A stretch of 64,000 nucleotides of DNA from Shewanella sp. 1CM18E (lineage in GTDB: Bacteria > Pseudomonadota > Gammaproteobacteria > Enterobacterales > Shewanellaceae). Every line of letters begins with the position of its first letter. Position 1 is the stretch's first letter. Under the pieces are notes generated by a model, which saw only the letters and a list, made by a program, of their open reading frames with translations, did not search any database and was not told where the DNA came from. Location of the stretch: positions 1-64,000 of the forward strand of contig NZ_JALNTW010000012.1 in assembly GCF_023161665.1 (NCBI RefSeq). Reading direction: 5' to 3'. Shown here piece by piece: positions 16,052-24,191 of the stretch. Both the position numbers and the translations under genes were made by a program.

Positions 16052-17575
16052 ATGCAAGGTAGAAGAAATTTTTTAAAATTAAGTGCTGGTGCTGCTGTTG
16101 GTAGCTTAGCGGCAACATTACCAGGTACCGTTCAGGCTAAAACCTGTGGTGAAATCAACTGGGACGAAAGCGCTGACGTTATTGTTGTAGGCTCTGGTTT
16201 TGCTGGCCTTTCAGCGGCAGTGAATGCTAAGCGCCAAGGTCTAGGTTCAGTACTTGTTTTAGAAAAGATGCAAGTGATTGGTGGTAATTCTGCAATCAAC
16301 GGTGGTTGGTTAGCTATTCCTAAAAACCCAATCCAGCTCGCACAGGGTGTTAACGATGATTCGCCAGAAGAACTCGTTAAAGACCAAATTATCTCTGGTC
16401 GCGGCATGCAAAACGAAGCTGCCTTGCGCGTTATCGCTAACCGTTCTTTAGATGCATATGATCTTTGTATCGATACCGGCGTTAAATTCCGTGATGGTTT
16501 TAACATCCAAGTAGGTGGCCACAATAAAGCGCGTGCAATCCGCACCCAACACGGTACAGGTGGTGATATTACCACCAAGCTTTATGAAACAGGTGTTAAA
16601 GAAGGTGTTGAGCACCGTCTACAGCACTATATCGAAGATTTCATTATGGACGACCAAAAAATTATTGGTGTTAAAGTCCGTAAAAACTACCGTTTCCCAG
16701 ATCTCACTACTGGTAGCACTATTTTCATAAAAGCTAACAAAGCTGTCGTACTCGCTAACGGTGGTTTTGCGCGCAACATGGCGTTACGTGAAGCGGTTGA
16801 TCCATCTCTAGATCCAACACTAGATTGCACTAACGCACTAGGCGCAACAGGTGAAGTGACGCTAACAGCTATGGCACACGGCGCACTACCAGTGCATATG
16901 AACCTAATCCAAACTGGCCACTGGGGTTCTCCTGATGAAGGTGGATTCGGTTGGTCAAACGCATTGCTATCTATCGGCTGGCACCAAGGTGTAGCAATCA
17001 GCGTCCTAAACGGTAAACGTTTTATGGATGAGCGTGCAGACCGTAAGACTTGCTCTGAAGCCATTATGAAAAACCGTAATGCTGATGGCAGCCCTGCATA
17101 CCCAGTGGTGTTCTTCAACTACAACAACTACGCCAAAGATGACCGTGTGGTACGTGCACTACGTGACGAAATGGCTTGGAAAGTTGATTCACTAGATGAA
17201 ATTGCAGCTAAGTTCGATATTCCTGCAGCAGAGCTTAAGCTCAGCGTAACTGAATACAACAAGCACGTTAAAGACCGCAAAGACCCGCTATTTAACCGCA
17301 AAATGGATACAGCTGAAGAGCTAACAGGTCCATTTGTTGTGTCGCGTATTTGGCCAAAAGTGCACTACTGCATGGGCGGTCTAAAAACCGACTTAGATGC
17401 TCGCGTTATCGACGGTCGCTCAATGGCACCTATTAAGAATCTTTATGCTATCGGCGAAGTAACCGGCGGCATCCACGGTGAAGCACGCTTGAGCTCAACT
17501 TCATGCCTAGAGTGTCTAGTAATGGGGATCATAGTGTCTGAAACAATCAAAGCTGATGCTCAAGGAGCCGCGTAA
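16052..17575 (+). CDS. Periplasmic FAD 2-enoate reductase, flavocytochrome c subunit (module 2)
   Basis: A 507-residue paralogue of the module 1 flavoprotein. Tat signal RRNFLKL (R4-R5); FAD motif GSGFAG at 47-52; catalytic Arg in FMDERADRK (about 330); VHYCMGG (about 436); substrate Arg in EARLSSTSC (about 478). The fumarate-reductase His of QxHP is again missing (LIQTGHWGSPDEG, about 288), consistent with a monocarboxylate enoate such as acrylate. The loop after the substrate Arg (RLSSTSCLEC) departs from the RLGG(N/C) form, so the pocket differs from module 1. ATG 16052 is chosen over 16010 because TGAGGAT lies 10 bases upstream and the Tat motif then sits at the N-terminus. Confidence 0.88.
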   Translation: MQGRRNFLKLSAGAAVGSLAATLPGTVQAKTCGEINWDESADVIVVGSGFAGLSAAVNAKRQGLGSVLVLEKMQVIGGNSAINGGWLAIPKNPIQLAQGVNDDSPEELVKDQIISGRGMQNEAALRVIANRSLDAYDLCIDTGVKFRDGFNIQVGGHNKARAIRTQHGTGGDITTKLYETGVKEGVEHRLQHYIEDFIMDDQKIIGVKVRKNYRFPDLTTGSTIFIKANKAVVLANGGFARNMALREAVDPSLDPTLDCTNALGATGEVTLTAMAHGALPVHMNLIQTGHWGSPDEGGFGWSNALLSIGWHQGVAISVLNGKRFMDERADRKTCSEAIMKNRNADGSPAYPVVFFNYNNYAKDDRVVRALRDEMAWKVDSLDEIAAKFDIPAAELKLSVTEYNKHVKDRKDPLFNRKMDTAEELTGPFVVSRIWPKVHYCMGGLKTDLDARVIDGRSMAPIKNLYAIGEVTGGIHGEARLSSTSCLECLVMGIIVSETIKADAQGAA

Positions 17576-17943
17576 TGAACAAGTTATTACTAAGCATACT
17601 ACTTAGTCTTTCAGTATCAGGCAGCGTTATGGCTGGCGATCTAATCAAGATAAAAGGCAAAACTGAAGGTCGTGTAAACCATGAGTTTATCTACCAAGAC
17701 GGTTGCCAAACATGTCATCAAGGTTCTGCAAAGAAGAACACTACCGATGCCGCATGTGTTGAGTGTCATGGCGATATCAACAGCATTCCTGTGGATGAAA
17801 GCAAACTGGCTATTCCAGAAGCACATCCTCATAAATCGCTGCATTACAACCAAGGTGCAAGTTGCTTAGCGTGTCACGCAGAGCACGAGAAGAAAGCACC
17901 GCTTTGTACAGAGTGTCACCGTACTTGGTTTGAAGAGATGTAA
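17575..17943 (+). CDS. Tetraheme cytochrome c, electron donor subunit (module 2)
   Basis: A 122-residue periplasmic tetraheme cytochrome with a Sec signal peptide (about 1-20) and four CxxCH motifs: CQTCH, CVECH, CLACH and CTECH. Its ATG overlaps the flavoprotein stop (TAATG), showing translational coupling and implying an equimolar complex. It is homologous to the module 1 cytochrome, with the same ending pattern (CxACHAEH...CTECH versus CMECHGEH...CMDCH). A porin gene follows 49 bp later with no terminator between, so it is probably in the same operon. Confidence 0.93.
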   Translation: MNKLLLSILLSLSVSGSVMAGDLIKIKGKTEGRVNHEFIYQDGCQTCHQGSAKKNTTDAACVECHGDINSIPVDESKLAIPEAHPHKSLHYNQGASCLACHAEHEKKAPLCTECHRTWFEEM

Positions 17944-17991
17944 TTTTGACTGATTAATTTAAAAAACCTAAAAAAGTAATAGGGAATGATG

Positions 17992-19116
17992 ATGAAGAAA
18001 ACCACTAAGTTTATGTTGTCGATGGTGGCTACAGCAATCGCACTTTCAGGAACTGCTCATGCGGCAGAACAAACGGAAGATGGTATCAAGCTAGGCGGCG
18101 CAGTGCGTGTTAACTACGCTTACCGTGACTATGACCAAGTTAACAAAGATAAAGGCGGTGACTTTTACTTTGATATGGCGGCAATCAAGTTCGATGGTAA
18201 GCATGGCGACTGGGGCTTATCAGCAGAATACCGTTTCACGTCTGGTACTGACTACATCAAGTACGGTTATGCCTACTATGATGTCAATCCTGACTGGCAA
18301 CTGCAGCTTGGTATCAACAAGGTGCCTTTTGGTAACCGCGACTTCATCTCAAACAGCTACTGGTTTGGCATTCCTTATTACTTAGGTTTTGAAGATGATC
18401 ATGACACAGGTATTAAAGCTGTTTATGAAAAAAATGGCTGGCACACCGACCTAGCATTCTATAAGAGTGCTGAGTACGGCCCGTCTGAGAACAAACGTTA
18501 TTCGACTGACATCTACACAGGCACCATTAACGGTACTGATTATGCCAACGAAGAGACTAATCAGTTCAACATTCGCCAAACATACACAGCCGAGCATGAG
18601 GGTGGTCAAACGACTATCGGTGCATCAGCTCAGTATGGCCAGATCTATAACAGCAATCTTGAAGAAAATGGCGATCGCTATGCAGTAGCATTGCACTTAG
18701 ACAGCAGTTACAACGGCTGGAACCTGCAGCTACAAGCAATGCAATACGAGTACGACGACAAAGAACACGAGAACACTATCGGTGTTTCAGTGGTGAGCTG
18801 GCAGTACGAGATCGCCTCAAAAGGTCAGGCGTATAACCTAAACCTAGCGAAAACCATTCCAACAGATTGGGGTAGCGTTAAGTGCTACAACGACTTTGGC
18901 ATTATGACGCCAGATGTTAGCGATGACGAATTTGATAACAGCCTACAAAACGTAACCGGTTGTGCAATTTCAGCGGGCCCAACTTACACCATGGTCGACT
19001 TTGTTATGGGTAAGAACATGACCTTCTCTACTGCTAACAATGATCATGTTGGTCTACCAGAAATGGGTGACAGTTGGGATAAACGCGTAAACATTAACTT
19101 CGGATACTACTTCTAA
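17992..19116 (+). CDS. Outer-membrane porin linked to flavocytochrome module 2
   Basis: A 374-residue predicted beta-barrel with a signal peptide (cleavage after GTAHA, about residue 23) and a C-terminal aromatic barrel signature (VNINFGYYF). The sequence resembles phosphate-selective/OprP-like or anion-type porins (ragged strands such as WQLQLGINKVPFGNRDF). Three consecutive ATG codons (17986, 17989, 17992) occur; AGGGA at 17981-17985 best fits the third. Probably the third gene of the module 2 operon. A role in uptake of the organic acid substrate is inferred from position only. Confidence 0.82.
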   Translation: MKKTTKFMLSMVATAIALSGTAHAAEQTEDGIKLGGAVRVNYAYRDYDQVNKDKGGDFYFDMAAIKFDGKHGDWGLSAEYRFTSGTDYIKYGYAYYDVNPDWQLQLGINKVPFGNRDFISNSYWFGIPYYLGFEDDHDTGIKAVYEKNGWHTDLAFYKSAEYGPSENKRYSTDIYTGTINGTDYANEETNQFNIRQTYTAEHEGGQTTIGASAQYGQIYNSNLEENGDRYAVALHLDSSYNGWNLQLQAMQYEYDDKEHENTIGVSVVSWQYEIASKGQAYNLNLAKTIPTDWGSVKCYNDFGIMTPDVSDDEFDNSLQNVTGCAISAGPTYTMVDFVMGKNMTFSTANNDHVGLPEMGDSWDKRVNINFGYYF

Positions 19117-19140
19117 TAACTGCTGAACTTACAGTTATTA
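19114..19140. terminator. Hairpin at porin gene end
   Basis: TAATAACTG and CAGTTATTA form a 9-bp stem that includes the stop codon region of the porin gene. There is no T-tract, so it may act as an mRNA 3' stabilising or weak terminating structure. Confidence 0.45.
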
Positions 19141-19221
19141 GGTTACGGCTAGCAAATGTTTCGCGCACAGGAACACGTAAAAAACATTGGCTGATGTAAC
19201 AAAGTTAACCAGCGTTATCGG

Positions 19222-19252
19222 CAAAAGCGAAGCTGCTCTCACTTCGCTTTTG
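19222..19252 (+). terminator. Intrinsic terminator after the module 2 operon
   Basis: CAAAAGCGAAG and CTTCGCTTTTG form an 11-bp stem with a 9-base loop and a short T-run, about 105 bp after the porin stop. Confidence 0.8.
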
Positions 19253-19328
19253 TTATCCCTACACACTCTAGGTTCTAGCAAGTATTGTTCTGGTACTTCA
19301 TCCCTACCAACAAATACCTTGATGGACC

Positions 19329-19365
19329 AAGCCCTTTTATACCTTACGAATTTGGGCTTTTTTTG
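19329..19365 (+). terminator. Second terminator/attenuator before the DcaP-like porin
   Basis: AAGCCC (19329-19334) and GGGCTT (19354-19359) flank a 19-base loop and are followed by seven T. It sits only 25 bp upstream of the next gene start, so it could act as an attenuator in the leader of the DcaP-like gene rather than as a simple backup terminator. Confidence 0.55.
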
Positions 19366-19389
19366 TCCCTTTCCTAATAAGAAGAAACA

Positions 19390-20463
19390 ATGAAATCGAT
19401 AACTAAAGCCTCTATTTTTATTTGTTTAATCGCTAGTTTTTCACAATCAACAATGGCAACTGAATATCACTTTGGCGGATTCATTAAAGCCAATGCACGC
19501 TATGTTGATGGCGATATAGCCTTCCAAGACAGTTGGACAGGTGGCGGCAGTATTGCAGAATCAGCTAAACGAACCCAATTTAGCGCAGCAGAAAGCCGCT
19601 TTAATGTTGGAATTACTCACGGTGATGTCAGCGGTTTTGCTGAAATCGACTTCTCAGGTTCATCCCAAGGCAATGCAGTATTTTCTAATTCATACAGCCC
19701 GCGTTTACGCCACGCATATATCAAATACGACGACTTTACTGCCGGCCAAACATGGTCAACCATGGTCAATACTAGTACCTTTGCTGAGACCGCAGATCTA
19801 GGCGTGCCACTGGCAGGCCAAACCATGGTGCGGCAAACATTGGTGCGTTACAGCACAGATAGCTGGCAGTTTGCTTTGGAAAACCCTTACACCTATGGCA
19901 CCCAAGCGGGCAGCACTGTCACAGACAAGAAGTGGGTTGATACCAGTAATGACTATGTGCCCGATGCCGTCATTCGCTTCGATAAAAAAGGCGACTGGGG
20001 TAACGTATCAATATCTAGCCTATTACGTTATTTAGACCCGCAAGATAGCGCGCAATTTGGCGCAGGCGTATCAATTGCAGCAAAACTAAATACTATTGGT
20101 AAAGACGATCTAAGATTGCAATTACATTACGGTAATTTAGGTCGCTACGTAGGTACTGATGCTGCGCGAGACATGATTAACGGCGAAATAGAAACAACTA
20201 AAGCTGCCATGTTTGCGTATCGCCACTTTTGGACTGAACGCACTCGTTCTAGCCTATTTTATGGGGTGACAATGACAGACGTTGAGCAAACCGATCGCTT
20301 CCATGCAGGGGTTAATTTATTTACCAACTTAACTCCGGTGCTAGCCTTAGGGTTTGAATTGGGTCGCTACCAAATTGATGATGGCCAAAATCCCTATACT
20401 GGCAAAGCAGCCCCCCAAGGCGCATCGAATTACGCTCAGCTTAGTTTGCAGTTTTATATTTAA
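19390..20463 (+). CDS. DcaP-like outer-membrane porin
   Basis: A 357-residue trimeric-porin candidate with a signal peptide (about 1-23, ...STMATEYHFGG). Features of the DcaP family include FGGFIKANARYVDGD at the mature N-terminus, FSAAESRFNVG near 64, and RLRHAYIKYDDFTAGQTWSTMVN near 105. The C-terminus is LSLQFYI. DcaP proteins admit negatively charged organic acids such as dicarboxylates, which suits an organic-acid respiration island. It sits between the module 2 operon and the cupin gene with terminators on both sides, so it is likely a separate transcript. Confidence 0.83.
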   Translation: MKSITKASIFICLIASFSQSTMATEYHFGGFIKANARYVDGDIAFQDSWTGGGSIAESAKRTQFSAAESRFNVGITHGDVSGFAEIDFSGSSQGNAVFSNSYSPRLRHAYIKYDDFTAGQTWSTMVNTSTFAETADLGVPLAGQTMVRQTLVRYSTDSWQFALENPYTYGTQAGSTVTDKKWVDTSNDYVPDAVIRFDKKGDWGNVSISSLLRYLDPQDSAQFGAGVSIAAKLNTIGKDDLRLQLHYGNLGRYVGTDAARDMINGEIETTKAAMFAYRHFWTERTRSSLFYGVTMTDVEQTDRFHAGVNLFTNLTPVLALGFELGRYQIDDGQNPYTGKAAPQGASNYAQLSLQFYI

Positions 20464-20525
20464 TGGTAGCTCAAAGAGTCTTCATCTACTCTAAACCCTG
20501 CAAAATCCACTGCCTTTAAATAGTC

Positions 20526-20555
20526 AAAAAGCCTGCTTTATAAAGCAGGCTTTTT
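20526..20555. terminator. Intrinsic terminator after DcaP-like gene
   Basis: AAAAAGCCTGCTTTA and its exact complement form a fully palindromic stem followed by a T-tract, 62 bp after the porin stop. It can act on both strands. Confidence 0.9.
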
Positions 20556-20715
20556 TTCTCAAACTCAAGCAATTAAAACGTTCAGTCAAGCGACCAAAGC
20601 CAGCCAAAAACTATCGTAAATGCATCTGTCGCTAATACAAATAAACCGACTCTATTGTCACTTTAGATTGCAGCCGAAATTTAAAAACGTGTGCTCTATC
20701 ACTACCGAAAAAAAG

Positions 20716-20743
20716 ATTATTCGCGACTAAGTTCACGAATAAT
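20716..20743. promoter_or_regulatory. Operator B: ATTATTCG-N12-CGAATAAT
   Basis: A perfect 8-bp-arm inverted repeat with a 12-base spacer ending in TTCA, as operator A ends in CTCA. Core and spacer length are the same as at 15931-15962. It lies about 130 bp upstream of the cupin gene. Confidence 0.65.
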
Positions 20744-20763
20744 TTTGCTGCTAAAAACGCTGC

Positions 20764-20777
20764 GTGATCCAATTCAA
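20764..20777. promoter_or_regulatory. CRP-like site GTGA-N6-TCAA
   Basis: GTGATCCAATTCAA differs by one base from a symmetric CRP core and lies 20 bp after operator B, mirroring the arrangement upstream of module 2. The bases around both CRP sites align, suggesting the two promoters are duplicates of one ancestor. Confidence 0.55.
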
Positions 20778-20873
20778 CTTTACAGGCTAATTATCACTTT
20801 ATTGTTAGTTCAAGCCCGTTAAAACGAGCACAATATCGCAGCTTTAGCTGCACCAGCTAAAAATAGGATAAGA

Positions 20874-21617
20874 ATGATGAAACTAAAAATGATGTTCGGC
20901 ATCGCCGCGTTAACTTCTACCGCTGCTTTAGCTCAAGGGCCACAGTGCGATCACGCACAGCTACCATACCAGCAAATGACGCCAGTCCCATACGACAGCA
21001 CGCCATATGCGCCACAAGATACTATGCCTGCACAGTGTGCTAACCCAGAAGTTGAAGCTTATATTGCAGCATGGGAAGCAGGTGAAATTGACTTTACTAC
21101 TATCAAGTCAAATAGCAGCATTCCAGCCGATCAGCAGTTCTGTAAGTCACTTGACGATGACGGTAACGTTCTAGAGATCGCTGACTGTGATAAATCTAAA
21201 TCACCTGTTGGCTACATTTGGAAAGAACTTTCAGACAGCCCAACTGTAATTGGTATTACTGATGGCGGCCGTTCAGACCACGCACCACATTTCCATGGTC
21301 AGCCAGAGTGTTACTACGTAGTCACAGGTGAAAGCCAAACATTAGCGCAAAACAAGTTCCAAAAACTATCTCTAGGTCAATACTTCTATATTCCTGGCGC
21401 AACGATCCACAACACGCCAATCCTGAGCGACAAAGGTTTAGGTGTAATGTACTGGTACCCAAACAACGCACACTTTAACGGCTTTAAGTACTACTGGCGT
21501 AAAGACGTGCAAAATCTACGAGTAGCTGAAGAAGCTTTCGACCGCGTAGATGAAATCCGTAAGCGTGATCTAAACTTAGGCCCTTACGGTACTAACGAAG
21601 CTATCTTCAAGAAGTAA
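20874..21617 (+). CDS. Periplasmic cupin, probable DMSP lyase-type enzyme
   Basis: A 247-residue exported protein with a signal peptide (about 1-20, ...TAALAQG). The C-terminal cupin has H139-x-H141-x3-E145-x-Y147 (HFHGQPECYY) and H179 in IPGATIHNTP. These spacings (0, 2, 6, 8, 40) match metal ligands and the catalytic Tyr of cupin DMSP lyases such as DddK and DddY as I remember them. The periplasmic location fits DddY, but the protein is much shorter than the roughly 400-residue DddY, so the N-terminal lid domain is reduced. Product acrylate would feed the neighbouring enoate reductases. It shares an operator and CRP-site arrangement with module 2. A non-lyase cupin cannot be excluded. Confidence 0.65.
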   Translation: MMKLKMMFGIAALTSTAALAQGPQCDHAQLPYQQMTPVPYDSTPYAPQDTMPAQCANPEVEAYIAAWEAGEIDFTTIKSNSSIPADQQFCKSLDDDGNVLEIADCDKSKSPVGYIWKELSDSPTVIGITDGGRSDHAPHFHGQPECYYVVTGESQTLAQNKFQKLSLGQYFYIPGATIHNTPILSDKGLGVMYWYPNNAHFNGFKYYWRKDVQNLRVAEEAFDRVDEIRKRDLNLGPYGTNEAIFKK

Positions 21618-21646
21618 GCTTTATAAACGAGCAAAGTCGTTAATGT

Positions 21647-21670
21647 AAAAGGGCCCAATAGGGCCCTTTT
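21647..21670. terminator. Bidirectional terminator
   Basis: AAAAGGGCCC and GGGCCCTTTT form a 10-bp stem around AATA with T-runs on both strands, between the cupin gene and the convergent envelope operon. Confidence 0.92.
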
Positions 21671-21690
21671 TCGTTTGCTGTGAAACTAAG

Positions 21691-22893
21691 CTAAAACGCT
21701 TCATTAACGTTAAAATAAAAGCCACTATCACCATCACCCCACGCCATGTCTAAGCGCAAATTAACCCGAGGTTTGACTTCAAACCGATAACCAATCCCAC
21801 CGTTAGGTAAGATTTTATTGGCGTCAAAGCCACTAATATCATCGGCAATCACACCGGCTCCGCCCCAAAAAACCATGCCGTGACGCCCCGGTAAATTGAG
21901 CCGATATTCAACTTGGGTCATCAGCATCTGCTTATCGCGATAACGCCCAGATGTATAACCGCGCAGTAAGTCACCGCCCCCCGCTTTTGACAGTTGATCC
22001 CATGGCACGTCACCGCTAGTGAATCGCCCACGAACCTGCCAAGCTAAGATATCTTCGCCACGCCCTGTTTGCATGTATTCACTATAAAGCGCGTTATACA
22101 CATCAAAGTCTGTTTTACTGCCTAAATACTGCCGATAAAAAGCGGCATCTATCTCAAGAATTCGCCCCGACTGCGGGTTTAATACATTGTCGCGGCTATC
22201 GTGATTTAACAGCACATTTAAGCCGACACTGCGAGAGCTTTCATCAAGCAAACTAGGATCGACAGCAGAATCTAACGGGTCAATTTTACTGGCATCTGCA
22301 TAGCTAAAATCAAAACCAATACCAACAAAACTCGTTGGGCTCATCCGCTGCAATAACATAGGGTTGATTGACACTATGCGCTGATTAAACTCAACCCTAT
22401 TCGCCTGTTGATGGTTATCATCGTAACCAACACCATAAAAAACATCTGGGGCATCAAATATTTCGGCATTGAGATAAAACCTTTGCTGATCTTGGTTGAT
22501 AAAGGTTTTATTTGCCATGGCTACACCTAACGCCCCATTAGTCGATGCCAGACCATTAATCACCAATGAAGATAGCTGGCTAACCTCATCGTCTGGATCA
22601 AATTGGTACAAACCTACTGCCGAGATCCCAACACCTAAATCCATTTCAGGATTATAAAATGGCCCCGGAAGATAGCTAAAATCGATAAGCTTGTTTGGGT
22701 CAAACTCACCATCTGCACCTAAGGTTTGTAAAAAATCTTCAACCCATCCCTGCGACTCTTGGTTATCAGCTGCTTCAGCATCCTTTTCAATCTCCTCAGC
22801 CACTACATAGGTTGCGGGTAAAGCAAGGCAGGCTAATATGAGCGAAAATCGACTACACCTAATAAAATAGGACGCTTTGCTCATTTCCGTCAT
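21691..22893 (-). CDS. BamA/TamA-like surface-antigen barrel, last gene of envelope operon
   Basis: A 400-residue outer-membrane protein with an N-terminal signal (about 12-32), an acidic linker, and a barrel with hallmarks of the bacterial surface antigen (D15) family: DSRDNVLNPQSGRILEID near 232 and LRGYTSGRYRDKQMLMTQVEYR near 312, then a final strand ending in AF. It has no POTRA domains, so it is not a complete BamA/TamA. Its start overlaps the DUF4056 gene stop by 4 bp. Likely a lipid- or protein-handling barrel working with the lipoproteins of the same operon; substrate unknown. Confidence 0.8.
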   Translation of the reverse strand: MTEMSKASYFIRCSRFSLILACLALPATYVVAEEIEKDAEAADNQESQGWVEDFLQTLGADGEFDPNKLIDFSYLPGPFYNPEMDLGVGISAVGLYQFDPDDEVSQLSSLVINGLASTNGALGVAMANKTFINQDQQRFYLNAEIFDAPDVFYGVGYDDNHQQANRVEFNQRIVSINPMLLQRMSPTSFVGIGFDFSYADASKIDPLDSAVDPSLLDESSRSVGLNVLLNHDSRDNVLNPQSGRILEIDAAFYRQYLGSKTDFDVYNALYSEYMQTGRGEDILAWQVRGRFTSGDVPWDQLSKAGGGDLLRGYTSGRYRDKQMLMTQVEYRLNLPGRHGMVFWGGAGVIADDISGFDANKILPNGGIGYRFEVKPRVNLRLDMAWGDGDSGFYFNVNEAF

Positions 22894-24191
22894 TTCACCT
22901 CCAGTGGATTAGCAACCTCATTTGCCGATTCTGATTGCAGATGCTGTTGCAGCTCAATGGTGTCTTGAGCTTGGTTATATTGGCTTATGAGTTTGAAATC
23001 AGCTTGAGTAAAACCGTTTTGCCAAAGTGCTGTCGGAATATGCTTAAAGCTGTGTTTAAACTTATCAGCCACTATCAGCTTTTGCGTTGCAACTTTATCA
23101 ATTTCAATACCATGCACTGTGTTACTAAGTGAAAGTGAGTGCGCTTGATTGTGTTTTGCATAAAGTGGCTTTATCTCTTGCCAACTAGCATGTTGCTCAG
23201 CAAGTTGTTTTGATACTAGGTAAGGTGACTGCTTATCGCCGAGTTCATAATGGCGTTTCAGCAGCATAAACTTACTCGGTAATGCTTGGTTAGAGTCCCA
23301 CCAATAACCATCAATCACATCAAAAAGTGCATTGGTTTGCGCAATAGAAACCGGCTCTAACCAAGCAAGCGTAGCCGCCAACCATTGGGTCATATGTTGG
23401 TTGTAGAGCTCTTTACTCATAGCAAGATTATTATTTAGTAAACCTAACGCGATTTTCGCCCCAAGCATGTTTGAGTAGAGATCTTCTGGGGAATAAGCTG
23501 AGACGGTTTCAGACCAAGGCGCCCAACTTCGGTAGCCATGCCACTGCGCAACCTCATGGGCTTCAGCCATAAAGTATGCCAGCCTTGCCGCTATGGCAGC
23601 GGCAGATTCCCAACGCTCTCTAGGCGTTAATGACGACGTATCAAATTCTTTAAGCTCAATGACTCGTGGGCCGATTTCATCGGGCAGTTTAATTGTTTGC
23701 GGTAACCCTAGTTGAGGGTAGATACGATAAAATAGCGCTATTGCATTGTCTGCAGTATCACGAACATGGGCCAAATCGATAAAACCGCCCTTTAGTGTAT
23801 ACATTTGGCCATTATGCTCAGTGCCACGTTTGCCATTAGGCGCATCTTTTTGAAAACTAAACGTACCGGCTTCGAACGCATGAGGGCCAACACTATCAAC
23901 AGCTAACGTGTTCGCATAACGAAAAAATGGGATCGGCACTGGGCCAACCTTAACTTTTTGCGCATTACCAAACGCACAGCAAGGTCGAACCGCCTCAGGA
24001 ATAGGCACTAAAGGTAACTCTTGCAGTGACAACGCATGCAGCTGATTAAGATCGGGCTCATCATCTAGCACTGCGCTAACCGCAGCCTCACTAGGTAAGG
24101 CTCTCACTTGCCAATCATTACTGCTACAAGCACTGAGTAAAGCGATGGCTATAAAACCTGTGACATGAGTTAAACGCTGACAAAAACTCAT
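22890..24191 (-). CDS. DUF4056-type lipoprotein
   Basis: A 433-residue predicted lipoprotein; signal with lipobox LLSAC (Cys about 22). The mature part contains VRPCCAFG near 68 and a conserved core GGFIDLAHVRDTADNA near 135, then a helical segment with AYFMAEAHEVAQWHGY near 210. This HE-x2-QWHGY-type element resembles a metal-binding helix, but no catalytic function is established. I assign DUF4056 from the CCAFG and DLAHVRD motifs. It overlaps both neighbours by 4 bp, indicating tight translational coupling. Confidence 0.75.
   Translation of the reverse strand: MSFCQRLTHVTGFIAIALLSACSSNDWQVRALPSEAAVSAVLDDEPDLNQLHALSLQELPLVPIPEAVRPCCAFGNAQKVKVGPVPIPFFRYANTLAVDSVGPHAFEAGTFSFQKDAPNGKRGTEHNGQMYTLKGGFIDLAHVRDTADNAIALFYRIYPQLGLPQTIKLPDEIGPRVIELKEFDTSSLTPRERWESAAAIAARLAYFMAEAHEVAQWHGYRSWAPWSETVSAYSPEDLYSNMLGAKIALGLLNNNLAMSKELYNQHMTQWLAATLAWLEPVSIAQTNALFDVIDGYWWDSNQALPSKFMLLKRHYELGDKQSPYLVSKQLAEQHASWQEIKPLYAKHNQAHSLSLSNTVHGIEIDKVATQKLIVADKFKHSFKHIPTALWQNGFTQADFKLISQYNQAQDTIELQQHLQSESANEVANPLEVK

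Noticed and set aside
16132..17118. Long antisense ORFs over the second flavoprotein gene
   Set aside because: Shadows of a conserved coding sequence; no signals of their own.
12034..21617. Respiration island as a recent mobile element
   Set aside because: No integrase, transposase, tRNA junction or flanking direct repeats were seen, and base composition looks like that of its neighbours.
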